12,984 bases of DNA from Paenibacillus sp. (GTDB lineage: Bacteria > Bacillota > Bacilli > Paenibacillales > NBRC-103111): assembly GCA_029239545.1 (NCBI GenBank), contig JARBUQ010000055.1, forward strand, positions 1 through 12,984. The letters are read 5' to 3'. The translations under genes and the position numbers were made by a program. The first letter of the stretch is position 1; the number at the start of each line of letters is the position of its first letter. Shown piece after piece: positions 7,667 to 12,984 of the stretch. The notes below the pieces were generated by a model. The model was not told the DNA's origin. It ran no database searches and saw nothing but the letters and a program-made list of their open reading frames with translations.

Positions 7667-8317
7667 ATGTTGGAGCTGTATCGCACGATCAAACACCATA
7701 ACTCAGCTGAGATCGTCATTAAGAAGTCGCGTTTTATCAGTCATGTTATGCCGGTGCAAGCAGAGGATGAGGCAATTACCTTCATTGAGAGGATCAAGAA
7801 GGAGCACTGGTCAGCCTCCCATAACTGTTCGGCGTACTTGATCGGGGATAAGGACCAATTCCAGAAAGCCTCTGATGACGGAGAGCCAAGTGGAACGGCG
7901 GGCAAACCAATTCTGGAAGTGATGAAACATCAACAGATGAAAAACGTCGTGGTTGTGGTGACCCGTTACTTCGGTGGCATTATGCTCGGAGCTGGCGGAC
8001 TCGTCCGGGCTTACACGGATGCCACGGTAGAAGGGCTCGCCTCCGGCGAGCCGATCTATCGGGCGTTGCACCAGGAGGTGCTGGTAGCTGTTGATTACAC
8101 CTGGCTTGGCAAGGTGGAGAACGAGCTGCGCAACCGCCAGCTGCTGATGGGCGACACCCAATTCACCGATAAGGTGACATTGTGCTGTATGCCGTTGTAT
8201 GCGGAGCGGGAGCGTTTCACAGCTTGGATGACCGACTTGACCCAAGGGCAGGCGAACATTGTTTGGGGGGAGGCACGTTATGTCGACCATGAGCAACAAC
8301 CCGTTATCGGAGAATGA
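7667..8317 (+). CDS. IMPACT/YigZ family protein (UPF0029; B. subtilis YvyE-like)
   Basis: A 216-residue protein, normal for the YigZ/YvyE family (about 205-217). The N-terminal UPF0029 domain covers about 1-125: KKSRFISHVMPV (19-30), HNCSAYLIG (52-60), KASDDGEPSGTAGKPILEV (67-85) and the signature RYFGGIMLGAGGLVRAY (100-116). The C-terminal part, about 135-210, corresponds to the DUF1949 ferredoxin-like domain. The biochemical role in bacteria is unsettled; the eukaryotic relative IMPACT acts on translation control through GCN1, and bacterial members have been suggested to bind nucleic acid. The ATG is preceded only by a weak AAAGGG about 13 nt upstream, so translation may be modest. Its last 38 bp overlap the next gene. 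Confidence 0.9.
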   Translation: MLELYRTIKHHNSAEIVIKKSRFISHVMPVQAEDEAITFIERIKKEHWSASHNCSAYLIGDKDQFQKASDDGEPSGTAGKPILEVMKHQQMKNVVVVVTRYFGGIMLGAGGLVRAYTDATVEGLASGEPIYRALHQEVLVAVDYTWLGKVENELRNRQLLMGDTQFTDKVTLCCMPLYAERERFTAWMTDLTQGQANIVWGEARYVDHEQQPVIGE

Positions 8318-9113
8318 CACTGCTCGATCATGGGCAGGCACGGATGAAGTGGTGCAAGATCAAGATAGGTCTGCGGCAGGAGGGGACTTGGCATTCTCCC
8401 ACTCTGAGGCTGAAGATTGGGTTGAATATACACGCGCGACCGAATCGCTGGAAGATGCATCCAGGCGTATACTAATCTTCACAGGAGGCACACTCGGGGA
8501 GTGGGCGCTTGGCGAGGTGAGGTCCGGTGATATTCTTATAGGCGCTGATCGTGGTGCATTGTTCCTTGTGCAGCACGGGTTTAGGCCGGATTTATCGCTT
8601 GGCGACTTTGATTCGGTTACGAGTGAGGAGCTTGAGGCTATAAAAGAAGCAAGCTTCAGCTTCGAAGATTGCGATCCCATCATGAAGGACTGGACCGATA
8701 CGGAGATGGCCTTCTCGCGGGCGTTGGATTGGTTTCCAACGGATCAGCCGCCGCAGGAAATCGTTCTGTTCGGGGCTCTGGGAAGCCGGTTCGATCATTC
8801 ACTTGCAAATGTTCATCTGCTGCGTAAGGGGTTGGAGAGGGAGATCTCGTGCCGCATTGTGGATTCCAACAATGAAGTGTGTCTTATCGGCGTTGGCTCG
8901 ACCATTATCTATCGTGGTGACTACACCCACATATCCCTGCTTCCACTCACGCTGGAGGTTCACGGCATTACCTTGGTCGGGTTTGTGTATTCTCTGTTGA
9001 AAGCCTCTCTAACAATAGGCCAATCACTCGGCATCAGCAATATTCTCCAGGAGCCCTCAGGCCGAATAGAAGTAAGTGAGGGACTCTTGCTGGTCATCCA
9101 AAGCAAGGATTAA
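8280..9113 (+). CDS. Thiamine pyrophosphokinase with an extra N-terminal segment
   Basis: Transfers pyrophosphate from ATP to thiamine to form thiamine diphosphate, the cofactor of transketolase. Family motifs: ILIFTGGTLGE (64-74), GADRGALF (88-95), LGDFDSV (107-113), KDWTDTEMAF (136-145), GALGSRFDHSLANVHLL (165-181) and NNEVCLI (197-203). The C-terminal B1 domain covers about 204-277. The core of about 215 residues equals B. subtilis YloS, but about 60 extra residues precede it, rich in Ser, Asp and Glu, with no recognised domain. The usual GGRxDH motif reads GSRFDH here. Start: ATG 8280, preceded by GGGGGGAGG with 6 nt spacing. A TTG at 8259 lacks such a site, and ATG 8289 is a weaker option. 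The gene overlaps yigZ by 38 bp, suggesting translational coupling. ThiN/tnr naming is left open. Confidence 0.9.
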   Translation: MSTMSNNPLSENDTARSWAGTDEVVQDQDRSAAGGDLAFSHSEAEDWVEYTRATESLEDASRRILIFTGGTLGEWALGEVRSGDILIGADRGALFLVQHGFRPDLSLGDFDSVTSEELEAIKEASFSFEDCDPIMKDWTDTEMAFSRALDWFPTDQPPQEIVLFGALGSRFDHSLANVHLLRKGLEREISCRIVDSNNEVCLIGVGSTIIYRGDYTHISLLPLTLEVHGITLVGFVYSLLKASLTIGQSLGISNILQEPSGRIEVSEGLLLVIQSKD

Positions 9114-9225
9114 CACATCACAAAGCACCCCCATCCCTACAAGTTTCCCGATTCCCATGCCGCTTACTCTAACTTCCTGACGGACTTGCATAAAACCTTG
9201 TACTTTTTTGGCGGACAGGTTCATA

Positions 9226-9283
9226 TGGTAGAGTAGGACAAACTTTTCGCACCGCGCGCTGCGAGCTGCGTGCGGTGCGAAAA
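9226..9283 (+). promoter_or_regulatory. Possible promoter followed by a 5'-terminal leader hairpin of the DUF4383-like gene
   Basis: TGgTAGAGT at 9226-9234 resembles an extended -10 element without a good -35. Just downstream is a perfect 12-bp inverted repeat, TTTTCGCACCGC (9244-9255) with its complement at 9272-9283. It extends inward through a G-U pair to a 16-bp stem with an 8-nt loop. There is no U-tract on either strand, so it is not a standard terminator. If the promoter is right, the mRNA begins almost at the hairpin, which could protect the 5' end. Confidence 0.4.
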
Positions 9284-9329
9284 AACAGTGGCATACATTC
9301 AGGGACAAACTATTGAGGAGGTAGGGGAC

Positions 9330-9698
9330 ATGGTTAAGCCGTTTGCGGGTTTGGTTGGCTTATTATTTGTGCTGCTCGGGATAATTGGCTTTTTTACACA
9401 TGATCTGTTCGGATTGATCCACTTCGACATCGCCCACAACATCATTCATTTGGGCATTGGGGCTGCGGGGCTGGCGGCAATGAGGACGGAAGATACGGCG
9501 GTGAGGTTTGCCAAGGTAGTAGGTGTTGTATACTTGGCCCTGGGTATTATCGGAATGATAACACCGAATATGTTCGGCATTATGCACATGGAGAACGCTG
9601 AGAATATTCTTCATCTGATCATTGGTATTATCGGACTTTACTTGGGCTTCACAGCTCAGACGATCCAGACGGTCAAGCTGAAATCCAAGATGAATTGA
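9330..9698 (+). CDS. DUF4383-like four-helix membrane protein with internal duplication
   Basis: A 122-residue very hydrophobic protein of unknown function, resembling the DUF4383 family. Four membrane segments are seen at about 5-22, 36-51, 60-77 and 92-108, with a short basic tail (KLKSK). The two halves are repeats: residues 5-48 align without gaps to 60-103 at 22 of 44 identical positions, sharing LGIIG, FG.xH and N-I/L-H-L-x-I-G. Each half therefore has the order helix, DLFGLIH-type loop, helix. The start at 9330 is preferred over an in-frame upstream start at 9270 because GGAGGT lies 7 nt before it and the upstream start falls inside the leader hairpin. It appears monocistronic, with its own terminator downstream. 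Confidence 0.8.
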   Translation: MVKPFAGLVGLLFVLLGIIGFFTHDLFGLIHFDIAHNIIHLGIGAAGLAAMRTEDTAVRFAKVVGVVYLALGIIGMITPNMFGIMHMENAENILHLIIGIIGLYLGFTAQTIQTVKLKSKMN

Positions 9699-9732
9699 CT
9701 ACTAATCAGGATGCAAACGATACGTTTGAAAC

Positions 9733-9779
9733 ATAAGCAGCCCCTCTCCACGAACAGTGGCAGCAGGGGCTGTTTATAT
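9733..9779. terminator. Bidirectional terminator between the DUF4383-like and acyltransferase genes
   Basis: CAGCCCCT (9738-9745) pairs with AGGGGCTG (9765-9772). A-rich and T-rich flanks extend the stem to about 9733-9777, and an inner CCAC/GTGG stem lies within the loop. The flanks are A-rich on the left and TTTATATA on the right, so it can act on both strands. A short palindrome (CAAACG-ATA-CGTTTG, 9714-9728) precedes it. Confidence 0.8.
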
Positions 9780-9814
9780 AGGTGTTTTTGTACAACTTGT
9801 AATTTATGAGTTTA

Positions 9815-10873
9815 TTATTTCCCCAGCAAAATCCAGTTGCCCGGTATTTTTTTCAGTACAAGCACGATGAGCCACGGTACCGTGAAGATTAGGATAAGTC
9901 CGCCAAAAACCTCGGCGTGATAAGCTGCGCTTAGCGGACCTGTCTGAAACGTTGTAGCCCAGTACCATAACAGCGCTGGATGAATAAAGTAAATACCAAA
10001 CGATGCAGCGCCAAAAGAAGTCAGAATCCGGCTTGTTCTGGGTGCAGCCGTGAGCAAATGACGTGCAATCCAGATGAAGCTTAGGGCAATTCCGACCGGA
10101 TACAGGTTGAACAGAATCTCATAAGGATAAGGGCCATAGCTGATTCTGAGATCGCTGACGATAAACAGCCCTGCGAACAGCATGCCGCTAGCAACCGTTG
10201 CCGCCGGGACCCACCAGATGTTGCGGTTCAGCCAAGCGATCACCTGGTTGTAGTAAATGCCGAGCGATCCACCGATAAAGAATAAAGCGATATACGTCGT
10301 GAACAGGGCATCCCGATGATTGATCGGTTCTACGTAGCTGTTGTAGGCGTAAGCTGCGCCTTGAATCAGGATTCCGAACAGCCACAAATACTTGCGGAAT
10401 GGCTTCCAATATTTCGCGAGTGTGACTACAAGCGGGAATAGCGCATAGAATTGCATAATAATAATCATAAAATAGAGGTGATAACTCGTTTCGGCCCACG
10501 GAAGCTTACCGAGAAAATCCCGCCAATCCAGCACAATCGCCCAACCAGGAGAAATCGCTGGATAAAATATGTAGTAGAAAAACGACCATAACAGGTAAGG
10601 GATCAGAATGTACTGGAGCCTTTTGCGATAAAACGTCCAAATGTCCTTCACTTTCCAAGTATCCATGTAGCTATAGAACAGCACTAAACCGCTTAAAATC
10701 AAGAATAAAGGAACGGCGAAATTACTAAGCTTGTTAGCAATTTCGTACAGCACTTGCGAACGGCTTGTTGCCGGAATATCCTCTGTGGCGGAAGCTGTTC
10801 CATGAATGATTAATACGGCCGCAATAGCTACGGCTCTAACCAGATCAATCTCGAATAATTTAGGTTTTCTCAA
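9815..10873 (-). CDS. Acyltransferase-3 family integral membrane protein
   Basis: A 352-residue polytopic membrane protein with about ten hydrophobic segments. The family moves acyl groups (often acetyl or succinyl) from a cytoplasmic donor onto sugars of exopolysaccharides, peptidoglycan or other surface glycans. The N-terminal family motif R-x10-H is present as R13 and H24 within EIDLVRAVAIAAVLIIH. PLFLILSGLVLFYSYM and YRKRLQYILIPYLLWSFFYY are typical of the second and third segments. The TTG at 10873 is chosen because AGAGGT lies 9 nt upstream. A longer reading from TTG 10906 would begin upstream of the predicted transcription start. The donor and target are not readable, and no polysaccharide cluster is nearby. 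Confidence 0.87.
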   Translation of the reverse strand: MRKPKLFEIDLVRAVAIAAVLIIHGTASATEDIPATSRSQVLYEIANKLSNFAVPLFLILSGLVLFYSYMDTWKVKDIWTFYRKRLQYILIPYLLWSFFYYIFYPAISPGWAIVLDWRDFLGKLPWAETSYHLYFMIIIMQFYALFPLVVTLAKYWKPFRKYLWLFGILIQGAAYAYNSYVEPINHRDALFTTYIALFFIGGSLGIYYNQVIAWLNRNIWWVPAATVASGMLFAGLFIVSDLRISYGPYPYEILFNLYPVGIALSFIWIARHLLTAAPRTSRILTSFGAASFGIYFIHPALLWYWATTFQTGPLSAAYHAEVFGGLILIFTVPWLIVLVLKKIPGNWILLGK

Positions 10874-10908
10874 GTTTTTTCTACCTCTCGCATATTTGGC
10901 ATGCAACT

Positions 10909-10937
10909 AGTATACTGTAAAACAAACACTCTGCCTA
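10909..10937 (-). promoter_or_regulatory. Candidate promoter of the acyltransferase gene
   Basis: On the minus strand, TAGGCA (10937-10932, 4/6) and TATACT (10914-10909, 5/6) are spaced by 17 bp. Transcription would begin near 10902, about 29 nt before the TTG start at 10873. This supports the shorter reading of the gene. Confidence 0.45.
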
Positions 10938-10981
10938 TTCTTTACAAAGTGGATTAACAATGATTTGGAAAGAGGTCCTAC

Positions 10982-11737
10982 ATGACAGTGCTAAAAACGA
11001 AAGCCCAAATAGAAGCAATGCGCAGTGCAGGCCGAATATTGGCTGCTTGCCATCATGAATTACGCTCCCGGATACGTCCTGGAGTTACGACAGCTGAACT
11101 GGATCGTTTCGCTGAGAAATTTATGCTTGATCATGGGGCAACCCCGGAGCAGAAAGGATTTCACGGTTACCAGTACGCTACATGCGCATCGGTTAATGAA
11201 GTGATTTGTCATGGATTTCCGGGCCCGCAGCAGCTCAAGGACGGAGATATCGTGACGATTGACATGGTAGTGAACAAAAACGGCTGGTTAGCCGACTCTG
11301 CATGGTCCTATGAGGTCGGAAAAGTGTCCGAGGAAGCCAGGAAACTGCTTAAAGTGACCAGAGAGAGCATGTATCTGGGTATCGCCCAAGCGGTTGTGGG
11401 CAATCGGCTTGGTGATATCGGCCATGCGATTCAGTCCTATGCGGAGTCGCATGGATTCGGTGTTGTCCGAGATTTCACAGGTCATGGAATCGGAAGCTCG
11501 ATGCACGAGGAGCCTGTCGTGCTTTCCTACGGAGTTCCAGGCAAGGGAGTCCGTCTTAAAGCAGGAATGGTCATCACCGTCGAGCCCATGCTGACAATGG
11601 GTTCCTACCACGGACGAATAGAGGAAGACGGCTGGACAGTCCGAACCATCGACGGCAGCTGGTGTGCTCAATTCGAGCATACCATTGCGATTACCGAGGA
11701 CGGTCCTGTTATTTTAACCGATCAGCTGGATACCTAG
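10982..11737 (+). CDS. map: Type I methionine aminopeptidase
   Basis: Removes the initiator methionine from new proteins whose second residue is small; a cytosolic dinuclear metalloenzyme. At 251 residues it is a normal type Ia length with no N-terminal zinc extension. All five metal ligands are present: D94 (TIDMVV), D105 (LADSAWSY), H168 (GHGIG), E201 (TVEPML) and E232 (QFEHT). The substrate-contact H77 (ICHGFP) and H175 (MHEEP) are also kept. Start: ATG preceded by AGAGGT with 7 nt spacing. It is not in the ribosomal protein adk-map-infA context and its DSAWSY segment resembles B. subtilis YflG. It is therefore probably a second, stand-alone copy; this is an inference from context. The acyltransferase gene diverges from it. 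Confidence 0.95.
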   Translation: MTVLKTKAQIEAMRSAGRILAACHHELRSRIRPGVTTAELDRFAEKFMLDHGATPEQKGFHGYQYATCASVNEVICHGFPGPQQLKDGDIVTIDMVVNKNGWLADSAWSYEVGKVSEEARKLLKVTRESMYLGIAQAVVGNRLGDIGHAIQSYAESHGFGVVRDFTGHGIGSSMHEEPVVLSYGVPGKGVRLKAGMVITVEPMLTMGSYHGRIEEDGWTVRTIDGSWCAQFEHTIAITEDGPVILTDQLDT

Positions 11738-11748
11738 TCACACACAGC

Positions 11749-11917
11749 AGCTGCGAGCTCAACCCCTCTGAACGTCCGGCGATTTGATCTCATCATTTCC
11801 TACGAACTCAACCCACTCCGACACCAGTGAGGAGGGGTTGGTTCATCACAGCACTGCTTACTTCTTTAGCTGCGAACTCAACCCCCTCCACACATTCAGT
11901 GAGGAGAGGGTTGGTTC
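11749..11917. repeat. Tandem hairpin repeats downstream of map
   Basis: Copy B (11804-11844): GAACTCAACCCACTCC pairs with GGAGGGGTTGGTTC through 14 bp with two single-base bulges and an 11-nt loop. Copy C (11874-11917) has the same architecture: 14 bp with the same T bulge and one C-A mismatch. Both loops contain ACAC and end in CAGTGA. A third left arm without a partner lies at 11749-11768; 17 of the 18 bases at 11749-11766 match 11868-11885. The copies are 70 bp apart. There is no T-run after the stems, so they are not textbook terminators. Confidence 0.75.
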
Positions 11918-11984
11918 AATGGTGTGTTGAGGATTGCTCAATGTTTTGAGCGGTTTGTTCCTATCAGCAAAGCAAACACACAAA

Positions 11985-12042
11985 GGGAGACCGTTTCCGG
12001 CCTCCCTCGTGCTTCAGCTGGCGGAATAGGATTCCGTCTGCT
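11985..12042 (-). terminator. Strong minus-strand hairpin with GAAA loop, preceded by a second hairpin
   Basis: On the minus strand, GGGAGGCCG-GAAA-CGGTCTCCC forms a 9-bp stem (one G-U) with a GNRA tetraloop (12006-11985) and is followed by TTTGTGTGTTTG. That is an intrinsic-terminator shape. Just before it in the same direction is a hairpin at 12042-12016 (CGGAAT-CCT-ATTCCG core, about 11 pairs in all). No minus-strand gene is recognised upstream. If read on the plus strand it would be an untailed stem. Confidence 0.5.
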
Positions 12043-12169
12043 AAATGTCAATCACCTTATCCATTTGAACCAATTTGCATCACTCCCTTCTTTGGGATAC
12101 CTTTACTTTACCTTATGCTGAGCTTAATGAGTAGGTAACGTTTTCTTTTAATAAAGCATTCCCATCCCA

Positions 12170-12178
12170 TGGTATAAT
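12170..12178 (+). promoter_or_regulatory. Extended -10 promoter of the candidate structured RNA
   Basis: TGGTATAAT at 12170-12178 is a perfect extended -10 (TGn plus consensus TATAAT). The region at the -35 distance (12150-12155, AATAAA) is not consensus, which extended -10 promoters tolerate. Transcription would begin near 12185. Confidence 0.65.
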
Positions 12179-12184
12179 AAGCTC

Positions 12185-12510
12185 AGACTGTCTTTTTCTG
12201 ACGGCTCAACCGAAAATCAGTGCTTGACGAAATCATGGAGTGTGAACACCAATGGTGAGTGTCGCCAAGCGGCCAGTAGATCCGCTATTTGGGTTCAGAA
12301 GTGCCTTTTGGAGGTTGGAGCGGACAGAGGTTCCGCGAGCAGGCGAAAAACGGGCGGTTTGGCGTGAATAGCGGATCTAGTGTCCGTCAGCTGCTGCTTG
12401 GCAATCGAACGTCCTCGTAACGGCTTAAGACGGACAAGTCTTAACACGAGCGGAACGAGTGACTGGAACAGTCAAGCGCTGACACAGCGGTCGAGGCCCT
12501 CTTTATTTTT
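12185..12510 (+). ncRNA. Candidate structured non-coding RNA of about 325 nt (no known class recognised)
   Basis: Reading from the extended -10 promoter, the region folds into nested helices. A 5'-3' closing helix pairs GGCTCAACCG (12203-12212) with 12488-12498 (one mismatch, one bulge). Helix A is 10 bp (12264-12273 with 12393-12402, one G-U). Helix B is a perfect 13 bp (12277-12289 with 12367-12379). Stacked helices follow at 12414-12418/12446-12450 and 12425-12431/12438-12444 (7 bp, loop GGACAA). Hairpins lie at 12461-12473 (GACTG-GAA-CAGTC) and 12477-12489 (CGCTG-ACA-CAGCG, competing by two bases with the closing helix). The closing helix abuts CTCTTTATTTTTAATTTT, a termination tract. No long ORF with a ribosome site lies inside. 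I do not recognise tmRNA, RNase P, SRP, 6S, T-box or common riboswitch motifs. Helix B and its interior might be an inserted dispersed palindrome. Confidence 0.55.
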
Positions 12511-12754
12511 AATTTTCACCATTTAGATTGGCGGAATGATTGTGCAAAGAAGTGGTGCGGAGAACGGAAGGAGGAGTGGAGAAGCGAAGCGTCTGCCTTT
12601 GTGCGGGGGTTCCTACCTCTAAAAAATATAATCAAAAGGAATCCATGCACAACAGCAGTCGGAACCCTTCTTCCGTTCGCAGCACCATGCACTTGCACTT
12701 TGCATTTTCACCCATTCCGTCATCATCTACACCACCCCCATCAGGAGGTCTCCT
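12511..12754. other. Structured leader region before the ABC transporter gene
   Basis: This 244-bp stretch holds no convincing gene. Its main feature is a long-range inverted repeat: 12562-12574 pairs with 12666-12678 over 13 bp (one G-U). A 3x3 internal loop and 5 more pairs (GGTGC 12554-12558 with GCACC 12682-12686) extend it. The 91-nt loop contains TATAAT (12627-12632) without a -35 partner, and AAAAGGA followed by an ATG at 12645. That ATG opens a 41-codon frame that ends at 12770, 16 bp inside the ABC gene. The frame is Ser/Pro-rich (STPPPSGG) and may be a leader peptide, but coding status is unproven. Confidence 0.4.
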
Positions 12755-12984
12755 ATGTCGACCACAGTAAGGCACGAATCAGCGATTCAACAATCCGAGC
12801 CCGTTATTCAAGTCAAGGGGCTTATGAAGCGTTACGGGAATTTCACAGCGGTTAATCATGTGAACTTCGAGGTTTACCGGGGGGAAGTGTTCGGCTTACT
12901 GGGGCCCAATGGTGCAGGGAAGACAACCACTATGGAAATGATGGAAGGTCTTCGTCGACCCGATGAGGGCATTGCCCTGATAGC
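12755..12984 (+). CDS. ABC transporter ATP-binding protein, N-terminal part (3' end cut by window)
   Basis: The frame is open from the ATG to the right edge, giving 76 full codons. The ABC fold begins at IQVKGLMKRYGNFTAVNHV (18-36). The A-loop tyrosine is Y27 and Walker A is GPNGAGKT (50-57, K56), followed by TTMEMMEGLRRPDEG. The segment after Walker A (TTxxMxEGLRRPxxG) is typical of ATPases that partner ABC-2 type permeases (NatA/CcmA/drug-efflux group), so export of a small hydrophobic compound is the best guess. The Q-loop, signature motif and Walker B lie beyond the window. Start: ATG preceded by AGGAGG with 6-7 nt spacing. It has an N-terminal extension of about 16 residues before the first strand. 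A structured leader and a candidate RNA lie upstream. Confidence 0.93.
   Translation, partial: MSTTVRHESAIQQSEPVIQVKGLMKRYGNFTAVNHVNFEVYRGEVFGLLGPNGAGKTTTMEMMEGLRRPDEGIALI

Noticed and set aside
8200..8280. TPP riboswitch before the thiamine pyrophosphokinase gene
   Set aside because: The upstream sequence is yigZ coding sequence, and no CUGAGA or GGGGUGC-type motif is seen.
7811..8341. Minus-strand frame of 176 codons opposite yigZ
   Set aside because: Antisense to a recognised YigZ/YvyE protein; no recognisable motif.
11924..12121. 65-codon plus-strand frame in the intergenic region
   Set aside because: No ribosome binding site, unremarkable composition, and it runs through the two hairpins at 11985-12042, which explain the sequence better.
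12185..12510. Known RNA classes: tmRNA, RNase P RNA, SRP RNA, 6S RNA, T-box, TPP and other common riboswitches
   Set aside because: Diagnostic motifs I looked for (GAGGAAAGUCC of RNase P, the SRP GGAAGCAGC loop, the tmRNA tRNA-like ends, the T-box AGGGUGGUACCGCG, the TPP CUGAGA) are not found. This is by eye only.
12601..12855. 84-codon plus-strand frame overlapping the ABC gene start
   Set aside because: Runs out of frame through the ABC transporter coding sequence including its early conserved region; no start signal.

Overview
The window looks like chromosome of a Firmicute of the order Bacillales, most likely Paenibacillus or a close relative. This rests on moderate GC, strong GGAGG-type ribosome binding sites, extended -10 promoters (TGnTAnnnT), TTG starts, and Bacillus-like Pgi, transketolase, YvyE/YigZ and YflG-like methionine aminopeptidase proteins. 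No phage, transposase, CRISPR or tRNA gene is visible. The genus is an inference from protein character, not a database result.

Layout. Positions 1-1043 (minus) hold the N-terminal part of a GHL6-like glycoside hydrolase, diverging from an AraC-family regulator (1193-2077). Next come transketolase (2241-4259) and the small cupin nucleoside phosphorylase PpnP (4348-4659), closed by a strong hairpin terminator. Facing them is a minus-strand beta-hydroxyacid dehydrogenase with a complete C-terminal PilZ (c-di-GMP receptor) domain (4781-6082). It diverges from a run of pgi (6246-7601), yigZ/yvyE (7667-8317) and thiamine pyrophosphokinase (8280-9113, overlapping yigZ). A four-helix DUF4383-like membrane protein (9330-9698) converges on an acyltransferase-3 membrane protein (9815-10873, minus). 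That gene diverges from a type I methionine aminopeptidase (10982-11737).

The last 1.25 kb is mostly non-coding and richly structured. It holds two tandem 14-bp hairpins after map, a GNRA-loop hairpin that reads as a minus-strand terminator, and a candidate structured RNA of about 325 nt (about 12185-12510) with an extended -10 promoter, a 5'-3' closing helix and a U-tract. After this is a long-range inverted repeat leading into the start of an ABC transporter ATPase gene (12755 to the window end).

Function. The middle of the window is central carbon metabolism: Pgi links glucose-6-P and fructose-6-P, transketolase runs the non-oxidative pentose phosphate branch, and PpnP can feed ribose-1-P into it. 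Thiamine pyrophosphokinase makes the cofactor that transketolase needs. The two observations most worth following up are the dehydrogenase-PilZ fusion and the structured RNA upstream of the ABC transporter; no known RNA class was recognised by eye for the latter.
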